This document shows, piece by piece, positions 8,355 to 17,273 of a stretch of 64,000 nt of DNA (its first letter is position 1; each line of letters begins with the position of its first letter). The stretch comes from Sporomusaceae bacterium UBA7701. GTDB taxonomy: Bacteria; Bacillota; Negativicutes; Sporomusales; UBA7701. The stretch is taken from the NCBI GenBank assembly GCA_002482545.1, contig DLGF01000020.1, positions 62,001 to 126,000 on the forward strand. The letters are read 5' to 3'. Under the pieces are notes generated by a model. That model was not told the origin of the DNA, searched no databases, and saw only the letters and a list, made by a program, of their open reading frames with translations. The position numbers were made by a program, and so were the translations under genes.

Positions 8355-9434
8355 ATGGAGTTCGTTCAACCGCTCTTGGAATGGTATGATCGCAATAAAC
8401 GGGAGTTGCCTTGGCGTGGCGAAAAGGACCCCTATCGAATATGGGTATCGGAGATCATGCTGCAGCAAACGCGGGTCGAAGCGGTTAAGGATTATTACGG
8501 CCGCTGGATGAGCCGGTTTCCGTCGCTGCCTGATCTGGCCGCGGCCCCGGAGGAGGAGGTTCTGCGCTATTGGCAGGGACTTGGCTATTATTCCCGGGCG
8601 CGGAATCTCTGGCAGGGCGTCAGGGAGGTGGCCGCGAGCTATGGCGGGAAGGTGCCGGACAGCGAGGCGGCGGTGCGGGCCTTGCCCGGAATCGGCGAGT
8701 ACACCGCCGGGGCTATCCTGAGTATCGCCTATGACCGGCCGGTGCCGGCCGTGGACGGAAATGTCGTGCGGGTATACAGCCGCCTGTTTTGCCTGGCCGG
8801 CGAATCAGAGACGGCGCTGAAAAGAAAGATTGCCGCGCTGGTGGCCGGGCACTTGCCACAGGAGCGGCCTGGGGATTACAACCAGGCGTTGATGGACCTG
8901 GGGGCGACGCTGTGCATCCCGGGGAAGCCCCGTTGCGACGAATGCCCGGTGCGGGATTTCTGCCGATCATTTGCCCGGGGGACGCAACAAGAATTCCCGC
9001 CCAAGAAAAAGAAAAGCACGGTCAAAACCGTGGAGCTGGTCGCCGCCGTCATCGAGCGGCACGGGGCTTTTCTCCTCCAGCGCCGTCCCGCCCAGGGCCT
9101 GCTTGCCGGGATGTGGGAGTTTCCCACGGTGGAGATCGAAACCGGCGGCGATGCGGCGGCGGTTGAAAGCGCCGTCGGGACGCGGACCGGCCAGCAAGTC
9201 AGGCTGGGTCCCAAGCTTATGGACCTCGTTCACATTTTTAGTCATCGCCGCTGGGAAATAGCCGTCCACCACTCTACAATGACCGTCCCGGGCGATTTGC
9301 CGCCTGAGCCGGAAACCCGCTGGGTCAATAGGAAGGAGTTTCCCCAGCTCGTGTTTGCCGGCCCTCACCGCAAGATTGCAAAGACCGTCGCCGCGCAGGA
9401 ACTGCCGGACGGAGCTGTCCGCGGCAAGCTTTAG
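8355..9434 (+). CDS. mutY: A/G-specific adenine glycosylase
   Basis: 359 residues. The HhH-GPD glycosylase domain has the catalytic Glu in SEIMLQQT (Glu33), the helix-hairpin-helix LPGIGEYTAGA (110-120) and the catalytic Asp in VDGNVVRV (Asp134). Four cysteines in C-x6-C-x2-C-x5-C spacing (187, 194, 197, 203) bind a [4Fe-4S] cluster. The C-terminal 130 residues form the NUDIX-like 8-oxoguanine recognition domain. It removes adenine mispaired with 8-oxoG, a base-excision step that prevents G-to-T transversions. It appears monocistronic. Confidence 0.95.
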   Translation: MEFVQPLLEWYDRNKRELPWRGEKDPYRIWVSEIMLQQTRVEAVKDYYGRWMSRFPSLPDLAAAPEEEVLRYWQGLGYYSRARNLWQGVREVAASYGGKVPDSEAAVRALPGIGEYTAGAILSIAYDRPVPAVDGNVVRVYSRLFCLAGESETALKRKIAALVAGHLPQERPGDYNQALMDLGATLCIPGKPRCDECPVRDFCRSFARGTQQEFPPKKKKSTVKTVELVAAVIERHGAFLLQRRPAQGLLAGMWEFPTVEIETGGDAAAVESAVGTRTGQQVRLGPKLMDLVHIFSHRRWEIAVHHSTMTVPGDLPPEPETRWVNRKEFPQLVFAGPHRKIAKTVAAQELPDGAVRGKL

Positions 9435-9531
9435 GCCGGGAAGTTTTTTCCCTTTCGCCCCGCTCCTACGCAGGGACTTTGGGCTATAGCGTAGAATTTT
9501 GTCACAGCAGTACGAGAAATTTGGTGACAAA

Positions 9532-10356
9532 ATGAAAAAAACAGTATTTTATGCCGCAGGGTTGCTCCTGGTCCTGGCGCTTGCGGCGGGAGGGTGGCGC
9601 TTTTGGCAGCCGGGCCACGAAAAGCTGCCGGCGGAGCAGGCCGCGAAGCCGGCGGCTCAACCCGCCGCGAGCGCCGAGGCCGAACGGGCGGCGGGTATCC
9701 CGGTGCTGATGTACCACAGCGTTGGCACTGAGCCGGATAATGACGCCGTCATATCGCCGGAACTTTTCACGGCGCATATGGAATATCTTCAGCAACACGG
9801 CTTTACGCCTCTGGCTGCGGAAGAGTTGGAAGCTTATCTGGCCGGGACGCTGAAACTGCCGCCGCGGCCGGTTGTCATCACCTTCGACGACGGGTACCGG
9901 GATACCTATGAGGTCGCCTTGCCGGTGCTGAAGCGCCTGGGGCTCAAGAGCATCCTGTTCATTCCCGCCGGTGAAGTGGGCCGGCGCCTTAGCTGGCAGG
10001 AGCTTCGGGAAATGAAGGCCGCCGGGATGCAGATTGCTTCCCATAGTTTCAGCCACCGTGAACTGGGAGCGCTGTCCGCCGGTGAGCAGGCGGAGGAGAT
10101 TGTCCGCTCGAAAGAGCTTTTGGACGGCTTTCTGGAGCAGGATACCCGCTTCTTCTGCTACCCCTACGGGAGCTATAACCAGGATACCCTGCGCCTCTTG
10201 CGCGAACACGGCTTCAAACTGGCGGTAACGCTCGAACCCGGCTGGGTCAAAAGCGGGGACAATCCGCTGACGCTCCGGCGGGTCTGGATGGGAAACTCCG
10301 TCACCCTGCAGCATCTCCACGAGCGCCTTACCCGCGCGGACTACCCGATGCTTTAG
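9532..10356 (+). CDS. exported polysaccharide deacetylase (NodB domain)
   Basis: 274 residues from the ATG at 9532. The N-terminus is a signal anchor (MKKTVFYAAGLLLVLALAAGG) followed by an Ala/Pro-rich linker, so the enzyme should face the outside. The NodB fold starts at GIPVLMYHSV. It holds the catalytic Asp pair in VVITFDDGYRDTYEVA, the metal-binding His pair in ASHSFSHRELG and a later FCYPYGSYN. Expected activity is zinc-dependent removal of acetyl groups from peptidoglycan or an exopolysaccharide. It is followed closely by a phosphodiester glycosidase and an unknown exported protein, suggesting a small envelope operon. Confidence 0.85.
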   Translation: MKKTVFYAAGLLLVLALAAGGWRFWQPGHEKLPAEQAAKPAAQPAASAEAERAAGIPVLMYHSVGTEPDNDAVISPELFTAHMEYLQQHGFTPLAAEELEAYLAGTLKLPPRPVVITFDDGYRDTYEVALPVLKRLGLKSILFIPAGEVGRRLSWQELREMKAAGMQIASHSFSHRELGALSAGEQAEEIVRSKELLDGFLEQDTRFFCYPYGSYNQDTLRLLREHGFKLAVTLEPGWVKSGDNPLTLRRVWMGNSVTLQHLHERLTRADYPML

Positions 10357-10390
10357 CAAACCCGGGAAATAAATGACGGAGAGGCGAGCG

Positions 10391-11341
10391 ATGATCAAAC
10401 TGCCCTTACTTTCCAATATCTATTTGCGGTTTTTGGCCATCAACCTGGCCATACTCCTCTTCACCGCGCCGCTGGTGGTCCTCTACGGCCCCTTCACCAA
10501 CGTCAAGCGAAGCGTGGTCGGCGCTGTCATGACCTCCCGCCATCCCCAGTATCTCACCTGGCTGCTTTCGGAAAAAGAGATCAAATCCATTCTGGGCGAA
10601 TTCAACCCGGGCCAGCCGCAGCAGCAATTGTTCCAGTTTGCCCGGAAGGAAGACGAGTCGCTCCGGCTGATCAACATTAAAGGGACGCGGTTCCAGGGCT
10701 ATCTGCTGGAAGTGCCCGATCCCACCCGGCTTAAGGCGGCAACCGCCCGGGACATCCAGGAGATCGGCGATACCGTAAGTACGATTGCCTTGACGAACAA
10801 TGCCATCGCCGCCATCAACGCCGGCGGCTTCTATGATCCCCAGGGCACCGGGACCGGCCGTCTGCCCTACGGGGTGATTGTGCACGAAGGGAAGTTCCTG
10901 GTGGGCGGAGACATCGCCGGACCGGTCCAGATTGTGGGGCTTACCCGCAGCGGCGTACTGGTCGCCGGAGATTACACCGTGCAGGAAATGAAAAAAATGA
11001 ATCTCGTCGAAGGGGTAACTTTTGGGCCGCCCCTCATCATCAACGGGAAAAAACTCATCACCGAAGGCGACGGCGGCTGGGGAATCGCGCCGCGGACCGC
11101 CATCGGCCAGCGCAAGGACGGCACGCTGCTGCTGCTGGTCATTGACGGCCGGCAGCCGGGCTATTCCTTGGGCGCCACTCTGCTGGACGTCCAGAACATC
11201 CTGTTTGAGCAAGGGGCCTATACCGCGGTCAATCTGGACGGCGGCTCCAGCACCACGATGTTCTACAGCGGACAAGTGGTCAACAAACCCTGTGACATGC
11301 TGGGGGAACGCATGATTCCTACGGCGTTCATCGTGAAATAG
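10391..11341 (+). CDS. membrane-anchored phosphodiester glycosidase family protein (NAGPA domain)
   Basis: 316 residues from the ATG at 10391, which follows GGAGAGGCG; six more codons to 10373 lack a ribosome binding site. One membrane segment (about residues 10-35) anchors the protein. The catalytic domain matches the N-acetylglucosamine-1-phosphodiester alpha-N-acetylglucosaminidase family: AINAGGFYDPQGTG near residue 140, FGPPLIING, RTAIGQRKDGTLLLLVIDGR and the terminal NLDGGSSTTMFY. Members of this family act on glycosyl-phosphate bonds in bacterial envelope polymers; the substrate here is unknown. It lies 34 bases after the deacetylase and 17 bases before the next gene. Confidence 0.82.
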   Translation: MIKLPLLSNIYLRFLAINLAILLFTAPLVVLYGPFTNVKRSVVGAVMTSRHPQYLTWLLSEKEIKSILGEFNPGQPQQQLFQFARKEDESLRLINIKGTRFQGYLLEVPDPTRLKAATARDIQEIGDTVSTIALTNNAIAAINAGGFYDPQGTGTGRLPYGVIVHEGKFLVGGDIAGPVQIVGLTRSGVLVAGDYTVQEMKKMNLVEGVTFGPPLIINGKKLITEGDGGWGIAPRTAIGQRKDGTLLLLVIDGRQPGYSLGATLLDVQNILFEQGAYTAVNLDGGSSTTMFYSGQVVNKPCDMLGERMIPTAFIVK

Positions 11342-11358
11342 CGAGGAGGACAGCTGTT

Positions 11359-12228
11359 TTGAAGGAAAAAATCCGCAACCTCGTGATCTGGCTTGTCGCT
11401 TCGCTGTTCTTTCAGGGACTGGTTTATCTTTATCTCGACCAGTTTCTCCTCGCGCCTGCTTCGGCCTATGAAGTCAGTGCCGTCGCCGGCCCGACCGGTG
11501 GCGGCAAAGCCTACTATTCGCGCGATCGCCGTTACACTGCGGTCGTCAAGCACGAGGCGGTGGAGATTTACGCCGCCCGGAAAAAAGAGCCGGTGCGCAC
11601 CATTTCCCTGCGGGGCAAAACCGTCACCTATTTCAAATGGCTCGAAGACCGGGACCTGGCGCTCATGGGAATGGCGGAGGAGACTTCCGGCTCCGGCAGG
11701 GTCATCCTCGCGCAAATTCATCCGCAGGGGGCCGTTCACGAACTGGCGGAAACAATCGGCGATTTGCCGAAGGGCAGCAGGATTACCAATGTAGCCTATT
11801 CAACGGCTACCAACGTTATCTATATGGCGATCCAGGTGGCCGCCAATCCGGAACAATACCGGGTTTACCGCACCGACGCCAACCATGACCTCAAGCGGGT
11901 CTATCTCAATGCGTCCCGCATCGGCCGGATGGCGGTGCTGTACGAGGAGGACTGGCTGGTGTATGACGATCTGGCCAAGGGTACGGTCGTCATCCGGCAC
12001 GGCGACGGCAGTTGGGACATCGTGTCGCCGCCGGCCGGCAAATACCGGCTGATCGGCGTCGACGCCCAGGACACCATTTACATTGCCAGGCTCAACGGCG
12101 AAGGCATGGCCACGGCCGTCCTGGCCGGCAAGTCCAAAGGCAAGTTTAGCGAAGAGCGGGTCTATCAAACCCCGCGGGATATCCAGCAGATAACGGTCAA
12201 GGAGCTGGGCAAGACAGTCCGGCAATAG
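11359..12228 (+). CDS. unknown membrane-anchored protein of the envelope cluster
   Basis: 289 residues from a TTG at 11359 with AGGAGG at 11344-11349. An N-terminal hydrophobic stretch (about residues 7-30, LVIWLVASLFFQGLVYLYLD) anchors it. The rest is rich in short beta-strand-like segments with repeated Tyr/Val-Tyr pairs (YYSRDRRYTAVV, VIYMAIQVA, RVYRTDANHDLKRVYL), suggesting a beta-propeller-like extracytoplasmic fold. I do not recognise the family. Tight linkage to the two preceding genes and a terminator right after it mark it as the last gene of that operon. Confidence 0.7.
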   Translation: MKEKIRNLVIWLVASLFFQGLVYLYLDQFLLAPASAYEVSAVAGPTGGGKAYYSRDRRYTAVVKHEAVEIYAARKKEPVRTISLRGKTVTYFKWLEDRDLALMGMAEETSGSGRVILAQIHPQGAVHELAETIGDLPKGSRITNVAYSTATNVIYMAIQVAANPEQYRVYRTDANHDLKRVYLNASRIGRMAVLYEEDWLVYDDLAKGTVVIRHGDGSWDIVSPPAGKYRLIGVDAQDTIYIARLNGEGMATAVLAGKSKGKFSEERVYQTPRDIQQITVKELGKTVRQ

Positions 12229-12240
12229 CTGAAAGAGAAT

Positions 12241-12274
12241 ACCTTGCAGCCTTGAAAGCTGCAAGGTATTTTTT
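12241..12274 (+). terminator. intrinsic terminator of the envelope operon
   Basis: ACCTTGCAG (12241-12249) pairs with CTGCAAGGT (12259-12267), followed by ATTTTTTG. It lies 13 bases after the stop codon at 12228. Confidence 0.9.
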
Positions 12275-12323
12275 GTCCGGCGCGCTTCCCGGCGGCCCGG
12301 CAGTGGTGGCGGAAACTGCAACG

Positions 12324-13556
12324 CTACCGGTGCTCGCCGATATTCTGCAGAGTCACGCTGGCGTGGACGTAAAACGGGATAGTAGGATAGATTTCCGGCC
12401 AGCGGTCTTTTATTTTCAGCCAGGTTGCGTGCTCGCGGCTTTTCAGCTTTTCGGCGATGACTCCGCTGGGATCGAAGTTCAAGACTTGCATGGTATGGAG
12501 CGAGGCGGCTATGGAACGGGTCAGTTCCTGGGCGAACCGCTTCTCCAGCTTGTGGATGTCTTGCGGCTCGACTTTGCCGTGCTCGTTGATGCACTGAAAT
12601 TCGGCAAGGTTGCCCGAGGCTTGGTATTCCACCGTGAAATAGATGTTGTCGCCGTCCACGTGGGGCTCCATGGTCGCGCTGCTGTTGGTTATCTCCATTA
12701 CGGCGAGATTTTCCGGATGCTCCTCGCACGGGATGGTAATGCTGGCCGCTTTTTGAAGGCCCCGGGCAAGCCGCCAGCCCTGCACGGTAGGCTCATCCAC
12801 ATAGCCGATGAACTTGTCCTTGTGAAAGGCGGCCCCGCCGCCAACCTTGAGCGCTTTTTCCGCTACTTCGATCCGGGGAAGATATACGTCGCCGCCGTTG
12901 TCCAGGGCGATGGTGATGTACCCCATGTCGGTGCGGGCGGCCGGCATGTGCGTACTGCGGCTTTGGTTCGTCATCAAGGAGGCGAGGAACTGTCCCAAAG
13001 GCTCGCCGGTCGGGGTCTTGTATTCCAGAATGGACCGGGCGGTGCCTGACGTGACATAGATCCGCATCCGCCAACGGATGCTGGGGTCGCGGAGAAAATT
13101 GTCCATCAGCGGGCGAAGGCCCTCTTGTTTCAACGCGGCTTCACTGAAAATCACCGCATCCATATGGCCGAAATCGAGGTTCTTGCTGAGCTGGCCCAGC
13201 ATGTCGCGCTTCATTTCGTGCAGGGAGCGGCCGTGGCTGCTGATGGTGAAGGTTTGGGATTCCGATGTTCCGCTGCTCTGCCGCTGGCCGCCGGCGAGGC
13301 GGACAACCTCCAGGGTCAGCATAAATTGCTTGGGTCCATGAGGCTGGACAAAGTCTTCCACGCGCTGCGTGGCGGGGGGATCGGGATCGGCTTCGACGAC
13401 GTCGACGGCCATGGATTTGACCATGCCCCGGTCCTGAATTTCCACCCGGTCCCAGCAGCCGGCGGTGAAAATAGCGAGGACCGTCAGCGCGGCAAAAGCG
13501 GCGAGCCGTCTGGCGGCGCGGCGGCCGTTCCCATGGTTTTCAGGATATATCCGCAT
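12324..13556 (-). CDS. gerC: spore germination lipoprotein GerC family
   Basis: 410 residues from the ATG at 13556, which overlaps the end of gerB by 17 bases. The N-terminus ends in the lipobox LAIFTAGC followed by WDRVEIQDRG, the hallmark start of GerAC/GerBC/GerKC lipoproteins. The C-terminal part (HKLEKRFAQELTRSIAA, then FGVIAE-like and YPTIPFYVHASVTLQNIG) is the typical Ger(x)C ending. It should be anchored to the outer face of the spore inner membrane as the C subunit of a nutrient germinant receptor. It is the last gene of the gerA-gerB-gerC operon on the minus strand. Confidence 0.92.
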   Translation of the reverse strand: MRIYPENHGNGRRAARRLAAFAALTVLAIFTAGCWDRVEIQDRGMVKSMAVDVVEADPDPPATQRVEDFVQPHGPKQFMLTLEVVRLAGGQRQSSGTSESQTFTISSHGRSLHEMKRDMLGQLSKNLDFGHMDAVIFSEAALKQEGLRPLMDNFLRDPSIRWRMRIYVTSGTARSILEYKTPTGEPLGQFLASLMTNQSRSTHMPAARTDMGYITIALDNGGDVYLPRIEVAEKALKVGGGAAFHKDKFIGYVDEPTVQGWRLARGLQKAASITIPCEEHPENLAVMEITNSSATMEPHVDGDNIYFTVEYQASGNLAEFQCINEHGKVEPQDIHKLEKRFAQELTRSIAASLHTMQVLNFDPSGVIAEKLKSREHATWLKIKDRWPEIYPTIPFYVHASVTLQNIGEHR

Positions 13557-14667
13557 CGGTGTCCCTCTTTCGGTAAGGATATTTGAGCTTGGCGGCGAGG
13601 AGGGTGAGCGGCGCGACCAGGAACGAGAATCCCCACCCGAGAGTGGTAAGGGCCTCTCCCGTTTTCGTGGCGATATTGATCGGGTCGAGCAGGACAAAGA
13701 GGACGGACACGACCGGTATAAAAAACAGGATCCAGCGCCGGTGGTCGGAGTAGCGGGTGCTCTGGGCGAGCACGCGGGCCGGCACGGCAAACAGGATGAT
13801 CATGGTGTCGAATACGATGGGAATCCAGACGATCAGCATATAGACTTCCAAGCGCTCGACAAAGGTGCCGGGAATTTCAATGCCCTTTATGACTACCAGC
13901 GTCGGATAGATCATATCGGCCGCGGTTTTGGCCGACAATACCCCGATCGTCAGGACCGTGACCGTCGTGAATAAAACGCCCATGCAGCCAAAGGCGGCTC
14001 CGGCGGCCACGGCTTTTTTCACGCCGATCCGGTAGATCAGCGGGAAGATAAGCAGCACCACCTCATACCCGCTGTAGAAGTTCCAGGTCGCAGGCACTCC
14101 GGTCAGTACGGTCAAGGGGTCGTCGGGAAGGAGCGGAAGCAGCCGGTCATAGGAAAAGTTGAGCAGCGCCACCAGCCACAGGGCGACCAGCGGCGGGATG
14201 ACGACAAAAAAGATGAATTGCTGGATGCGGATGATCGTTCCCCAGTCCTGCATGGCGCCATAGGCGCAGGTAAAGAGAAACAGGATGGCGATAGCCTCCT
14301 CAGGTGTCCGGAAAAACAGATTGAAGGCGATGACCCGGCTGAAGCCGTGGAGAATGGTGATGAACTGCAGCAGATGGATGATCACGAACCAGGCGAGAAA
14401 AATGCCGCCCAGAAGCTTTCCCCAAACCGCGGGGAAATATTGCACGAGATTTTGGTCGGGGAACTGTTCACCCAGTTTCAGCATCAGCCAGGTTGCCGCG
14501 AAGAAGGCCACGGCGCCGAGGGCCACGCTGATCCAGGCGCCCTGGCCGGCATGCTTGATGAGCTGGGCGGGGGCGAGGATGATCTGGGAGCCAATGCCGA
14601 CAGCTGCGAGCAGGATCGTCAGCTGCCAGGGCGACAGCTTGTCTTTGGGGTCGAGGTCACTGGCCAT
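13540..14667 (-). CDS. gerB: spore germination permease GerB family
   Basis: 375 residues with about 10 hydrophobic segments. The start (LSPWQLTILLAAVGIGSQIILAPAQL) and the general plan match the GerAB/APC-related family that binds germinants within the spore inner membrane. The charged loop and final helices also fit. The ATG at 14667 lies 48 bases after the gerA stop. Ligand specificity (amino acid or otherwise) cannot be predicted from these residues. Confidence 0.92.
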   Translation of the reverse strand: MASDLDPKDKLSPWQLTILLAAVGIGSQIILAPAQLIKHAGQGAWISVALGAVAFFAATWLMLKLGEQFPDQNLVQYFPAVWGKLLGGIFLAWFVIIHLLQFITILHGFSRVIAFNLFFRTPEEAIAILFLFTCAYGAMQDWGTIIRIQQFIFFVVIPPLVALWLVALLNFSYDRLLPLLPDDPLTVLTGVPATWNFYSGYEVVLLIFPLIYRIGVKKAVAAGAAFGCMGVLFTTVTVLTIGVLSAKTAADMIYPTLVVIKGIEIPGTFVERLEVYMLIVWIPIVFDTMIILFAVPARVLAQSTRYSDHRRWILFFIPVVSVLFVLLDPINIATKTGEALTTLGWGFSFLVAPLTLLAAKLKYPYRKRDTDADIS

Positions 14668-14715
14668 TGCTTAACACCCTTTCGTTGGTGCGGGTTCCGG
14701 CGCGCGGGGAAACGG

Positions 14716-16353
14716 TCATTTGCCGCCCACTCTCGTGCGGTCCTCGGGTCCGAAGACTTTGGGTCTGGTTCTGAGCAGCTTCATCGGCAGGCGGACCAGG
14801 GAATCCTTCCAGTCCTGAAGCATGGTCACGTTGAATATTTCGCCGAGATAGGATTCGCCGAAGCTGCGGAGCGCACACATATGGGTGAGGGTGAGGAGCG
14901 CTCCGACAACCAGGCCGTACAGCCCGAACACCGACGCCAGTATCATGACCGGGATGCGCAGCCAGCGCAGGGCCAGACTGAGGGAATAGGACGGAATGGC
15001 GTAGGAAGCGATTGCCGTGATGGAAACCACCACCACCAGCAAGGGATTGATGATTCCGGCCTCCACGACGGTGGTGCCGATGACGAAGCCGCCCACGACG
15101 CTGGCGGCCACGACAAGCTTTTGCGGCAGGCGGGCGATGGCTTCCTGGAACACCTCCAGCACGGCCTCCATGAGCGCCGCCTCCAAAAAGGCCGGAAACG
15201 GGGCCCGGGACCGCAGCTCGCCGATGGTCAGGGCCAGCGACCCGGGCAGGATGCTCGGGTGATAGGAGGTGATGGCGATATACATTCCCGGCAGGTAGAC
15301 CGATAAAAAGGCGGAAATATGGCGGGTCAGGCGGATGAGGCTGGCGATGACCGGCGGGGTGGTATAATCGTCGAGGCTCTGCATCAGCAGGCTGTAGTTA
15401 CAGGGAGCAATAAGCGCCCAGGGCGTATTGTCGGTGAGAATGGCCACCCGTCCCTCATACAGCGCCGCCACCACTTTGTCCGGGCGTTCCGTGTCCTGAA
15501 GCTGCGGAAAAGGGCTCCAGGGGCTTTCCACAAGGAATTCCTCAATCATGCCGGCGGTCAGCACCTTGTCGATCCGGATCTTTTTCAGCCGGCGCTCGAC
15601 TTCGGAAACCAGGGAATGTTTGGCCAGGTTGTCTACATAGATCATTACCACGCGGGTCCGGGAACGGTCGCCGACAATGAAGGTCTTGGCTTTAACATGG
15701 ATATCGGCGGTCCGGCGGCGGACGAGAACAATATTGTCGCTCAGCGTTTCCGTGAAAGCGTCGTAGGGGCCGCGCAGCACCCCTTCGCGGTGGGCTTCCT
15801 GCACCGGCCGCTTGGCGGGATCGGCCAGGTCGAAGAGAAGGGCCTGGGCCAGGCCGTCGACCAGGAGCAAAGCCGACCCCCGCATGACCGACACCAGGGA
15901 TAATTGCACCTCGGCAACCAACTGAACGGCCGAACTGGCCAAAATTTGCCTGGGGATAAGCTCGGGGCGGACAGGCTCGCCTGCATAGAGAAGTTGACGG
16001 AGGCTTTCATCCAGGCGCTCCAGATTCACCATGCCGTCAAGATATACGATGAGAGCGTCGCGCCGGTCGAAGACGAAGGAGCGGTAGCGGATATCCTCGC
16101 AATCCCGGAACAGAGTGCGCAGCATATTTTCATTGACGGTCAGAGAGGATGTAAAGCTCGTCGGCTGTATTTCACCGGGCTGGGACAGAAGCAGCGACTC
16201 GAGGACGGCTTCAAAATGGGTGCAGACCTCCTTGCTGTCGCCGATCAGCCGGCGGAGCCGGGACAGCCGTTCCCGGGCGAAGGGCAGAGCTGCGCCCGAC
16301 ACCGCAGAAGAAAGCTTGCGCAAGCGATGGTAACTGTTGGGCGCTTTTTTCAT
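14716..16353 (-). CDS. gerA: spore germination protein GerA family
   Basis: 545 residues from the ATG at 16353 preceded by CCGGAGG; the open frame extends 99 codons further upstream without coding character. The N-terminal half is soluble and includes FVFDRRDALIVYLDGMVN and a VLLREGVLRGPYDAFTETL-like block (here HREGVLRGPYDAFTETLSDN). The C-terminal half holds 4-6 membrane segments with TTPPVIASLIRLTRHISAFL. This matches GerAA/GerBA/GerKA A subunits. Together with gerB and gerC it forms a complete nutrient receptor, showing the organism makes endospores. The promoter should lie in 16354-16560, next to a dispersed repeat. Confidence 0.93.
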   Translation of the reverse strand: MKKAPNSYHRLRKLSSAVSGAALPFARERLSRLRRLIGDSKEVCTHFEAVLESLLLSQPGEIQPTSFTSSLTVNENMLRTLFRDCEDIRYRSFVFDRRDALIVYLDGMVNLERLDESLRQLLYAGEPVRPELIPRQILASSAVQLVAEVQLSLVSVMRGSALLLVDGLAQALLFDLADPAKRPVQEAHREGVLRGPYDAFTETLSDNIVLVRRRTADIHVKAKTFIVGDRSRTRVVMIYVDNLAKHSLVSEVERRLKKIRIDKVLTAGMIEEFLVESPWSPFPQLQDTERPDKVVAALYEGRVAILTDNTPWALIAPCNYSLLMQSLDDYTTPPVIASLIRLTRHISAFLSVYLPGMYIAITSYHPSILPGSLALTIGELRSRAPFPAFLEAALMEAVLEVFQEAIARLPQKLVVAASVVGGFVIGTTVVEAGIINPLLVVVVSITAIASYAIPSYSLSLALRWLRIPVMILASVFGLYGLVVGALLTLTHMCALRSFGESYLGEIFNVTMLQDWKDSLVRLPMKLLRTRPKVFGPEDRTRVGGK

Positions 16354-16567
16354 AAAACAGCCTCCGGGGTGTACGGGGATTTGTGGTAGTGTTCCCATTT
16401 TGTGGTCCTGATATGTTTTTGCGCCCAAGGGTAAAAAAAGCAGGAACAAAAACACCCCGCCCGTGGCCGGGTGAGGTGTTGCGCCGAAAAGAATGCAGCT
16501 TTGGACGGATACTGGACGGATTGTGGACGGATGGCCGGAACCGGCGTGGTATGATGATAGCGGGAAG

Positions 16568-16704
16568 ACCAGGCTGGTGAAAAAAGGCCCATCTGCGGCG
16601 TTGCTCCTCAGAGCGTTTGCTTGCGTACGACCCAGTACGCGGCGCTGCACGCTCTTCCGGTGCGCCTTGCATCTAGACCTTTTTTCACCAGCCTGGGTTT
16701 TGTC
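16568..16704. repeat. compact copy of a palindromic dispersed repeat
   Basis: Imperfect 28-base terminal arms (CCAGGCTGGTGAAAAAAGG... and its near-complement ending CCTTTTTTCACCAGCCTGG) enclose about 80 bases including CAGAGCGTTTGCTTGCGTACG. A second, diverged and expanded copy lies at 7889-8205. No coding potential; it lies between divergent or unrelated genes. Confidence 0.7.
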
Positions 16705-16733
16705 GCTATACGCTGCTGCGGCTGCCGCCTTTA

Positions 16734-17138
16734 TTATCGGGACAGCGCCCTGACGGCCGCGAATACCAGGGCGGAACCGGCGAGAATAACGGCAAGCGCG
16801 GCGAGCCAGAGCAACGGGAGTTTTTTGTGGAGCGCGGCGGCCTTGCGGCGGCAGTCGTCGAGGACGGCGGGCGGCATCAGCCGCAGGGCCAGGGCGATGC
16901 CTGCCGGAACAACGACGGCGTCGTCGAGATAACCCATGAACGGGATGAGGTCAGGCACAAGATCGACCGGGCTCAGGGCATAGCCCATGACCGCCGCTGC
17001 CGCGAGTTTGACGTACCAGGGCGTGGCAGGATGCCTGAGGGCGAAAAACAGGATCAGGACTTCCAGCTTGAGCTTCCCGGCCCAGAGCCATAAGCTTTTA
17101 AGCCGGCCGGAAGATGGGATTCGTCGTCCTTTTCTCAT
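16734..17138 (-). CDS. YkvA/DUF1232 family small membrane protein
   Basis: 134 residues from the ATG at 17138, preceded by GAGGA. The central block LAAAAVMGYALSPVDLVPDLIPFMGYLDDAVVV is characteristic of DUF1232, which usually holds the SP(I/V)DL(I/V)PD motif in a membrane-associated helix. A second hydrophobic segment lies at the C-terminus (LLWLAALAVILAGSALVFAAV). Function unknown in the family. Confidence 0.85.
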   Translation of the reverse strand: MRKGRRIPSSGRLKSLWLWAGKLKLEVLILFFALRHPATPWYVKLAAAAVMGYALSPVDLVPDLIPFMGYLDDAVVVPAGIALALRLMPPAVLDDCRRKAAALHKKLPLLWLAALAVILAGSALVFAAVRALSR

Positions 17139-17273
17139 CGCGTTCCTCTTTCCGTTGCAGGACTGCAAAATCATTATAACATAGGCGCGTAAGCCGGCAC
17201 CCAAAAGACGGAAAAAGGAGATTGGCCGCCGGGGCGCGAATTAAATAGACCAGGAAATTTAGGAGGTTACTGA

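Noticed and set aside
12252..13049. Plus-strand frame of 265 codons opposite gerC
   Set aside because: Shadow of gerC; no ribosome binding site and no recognisable motifs.
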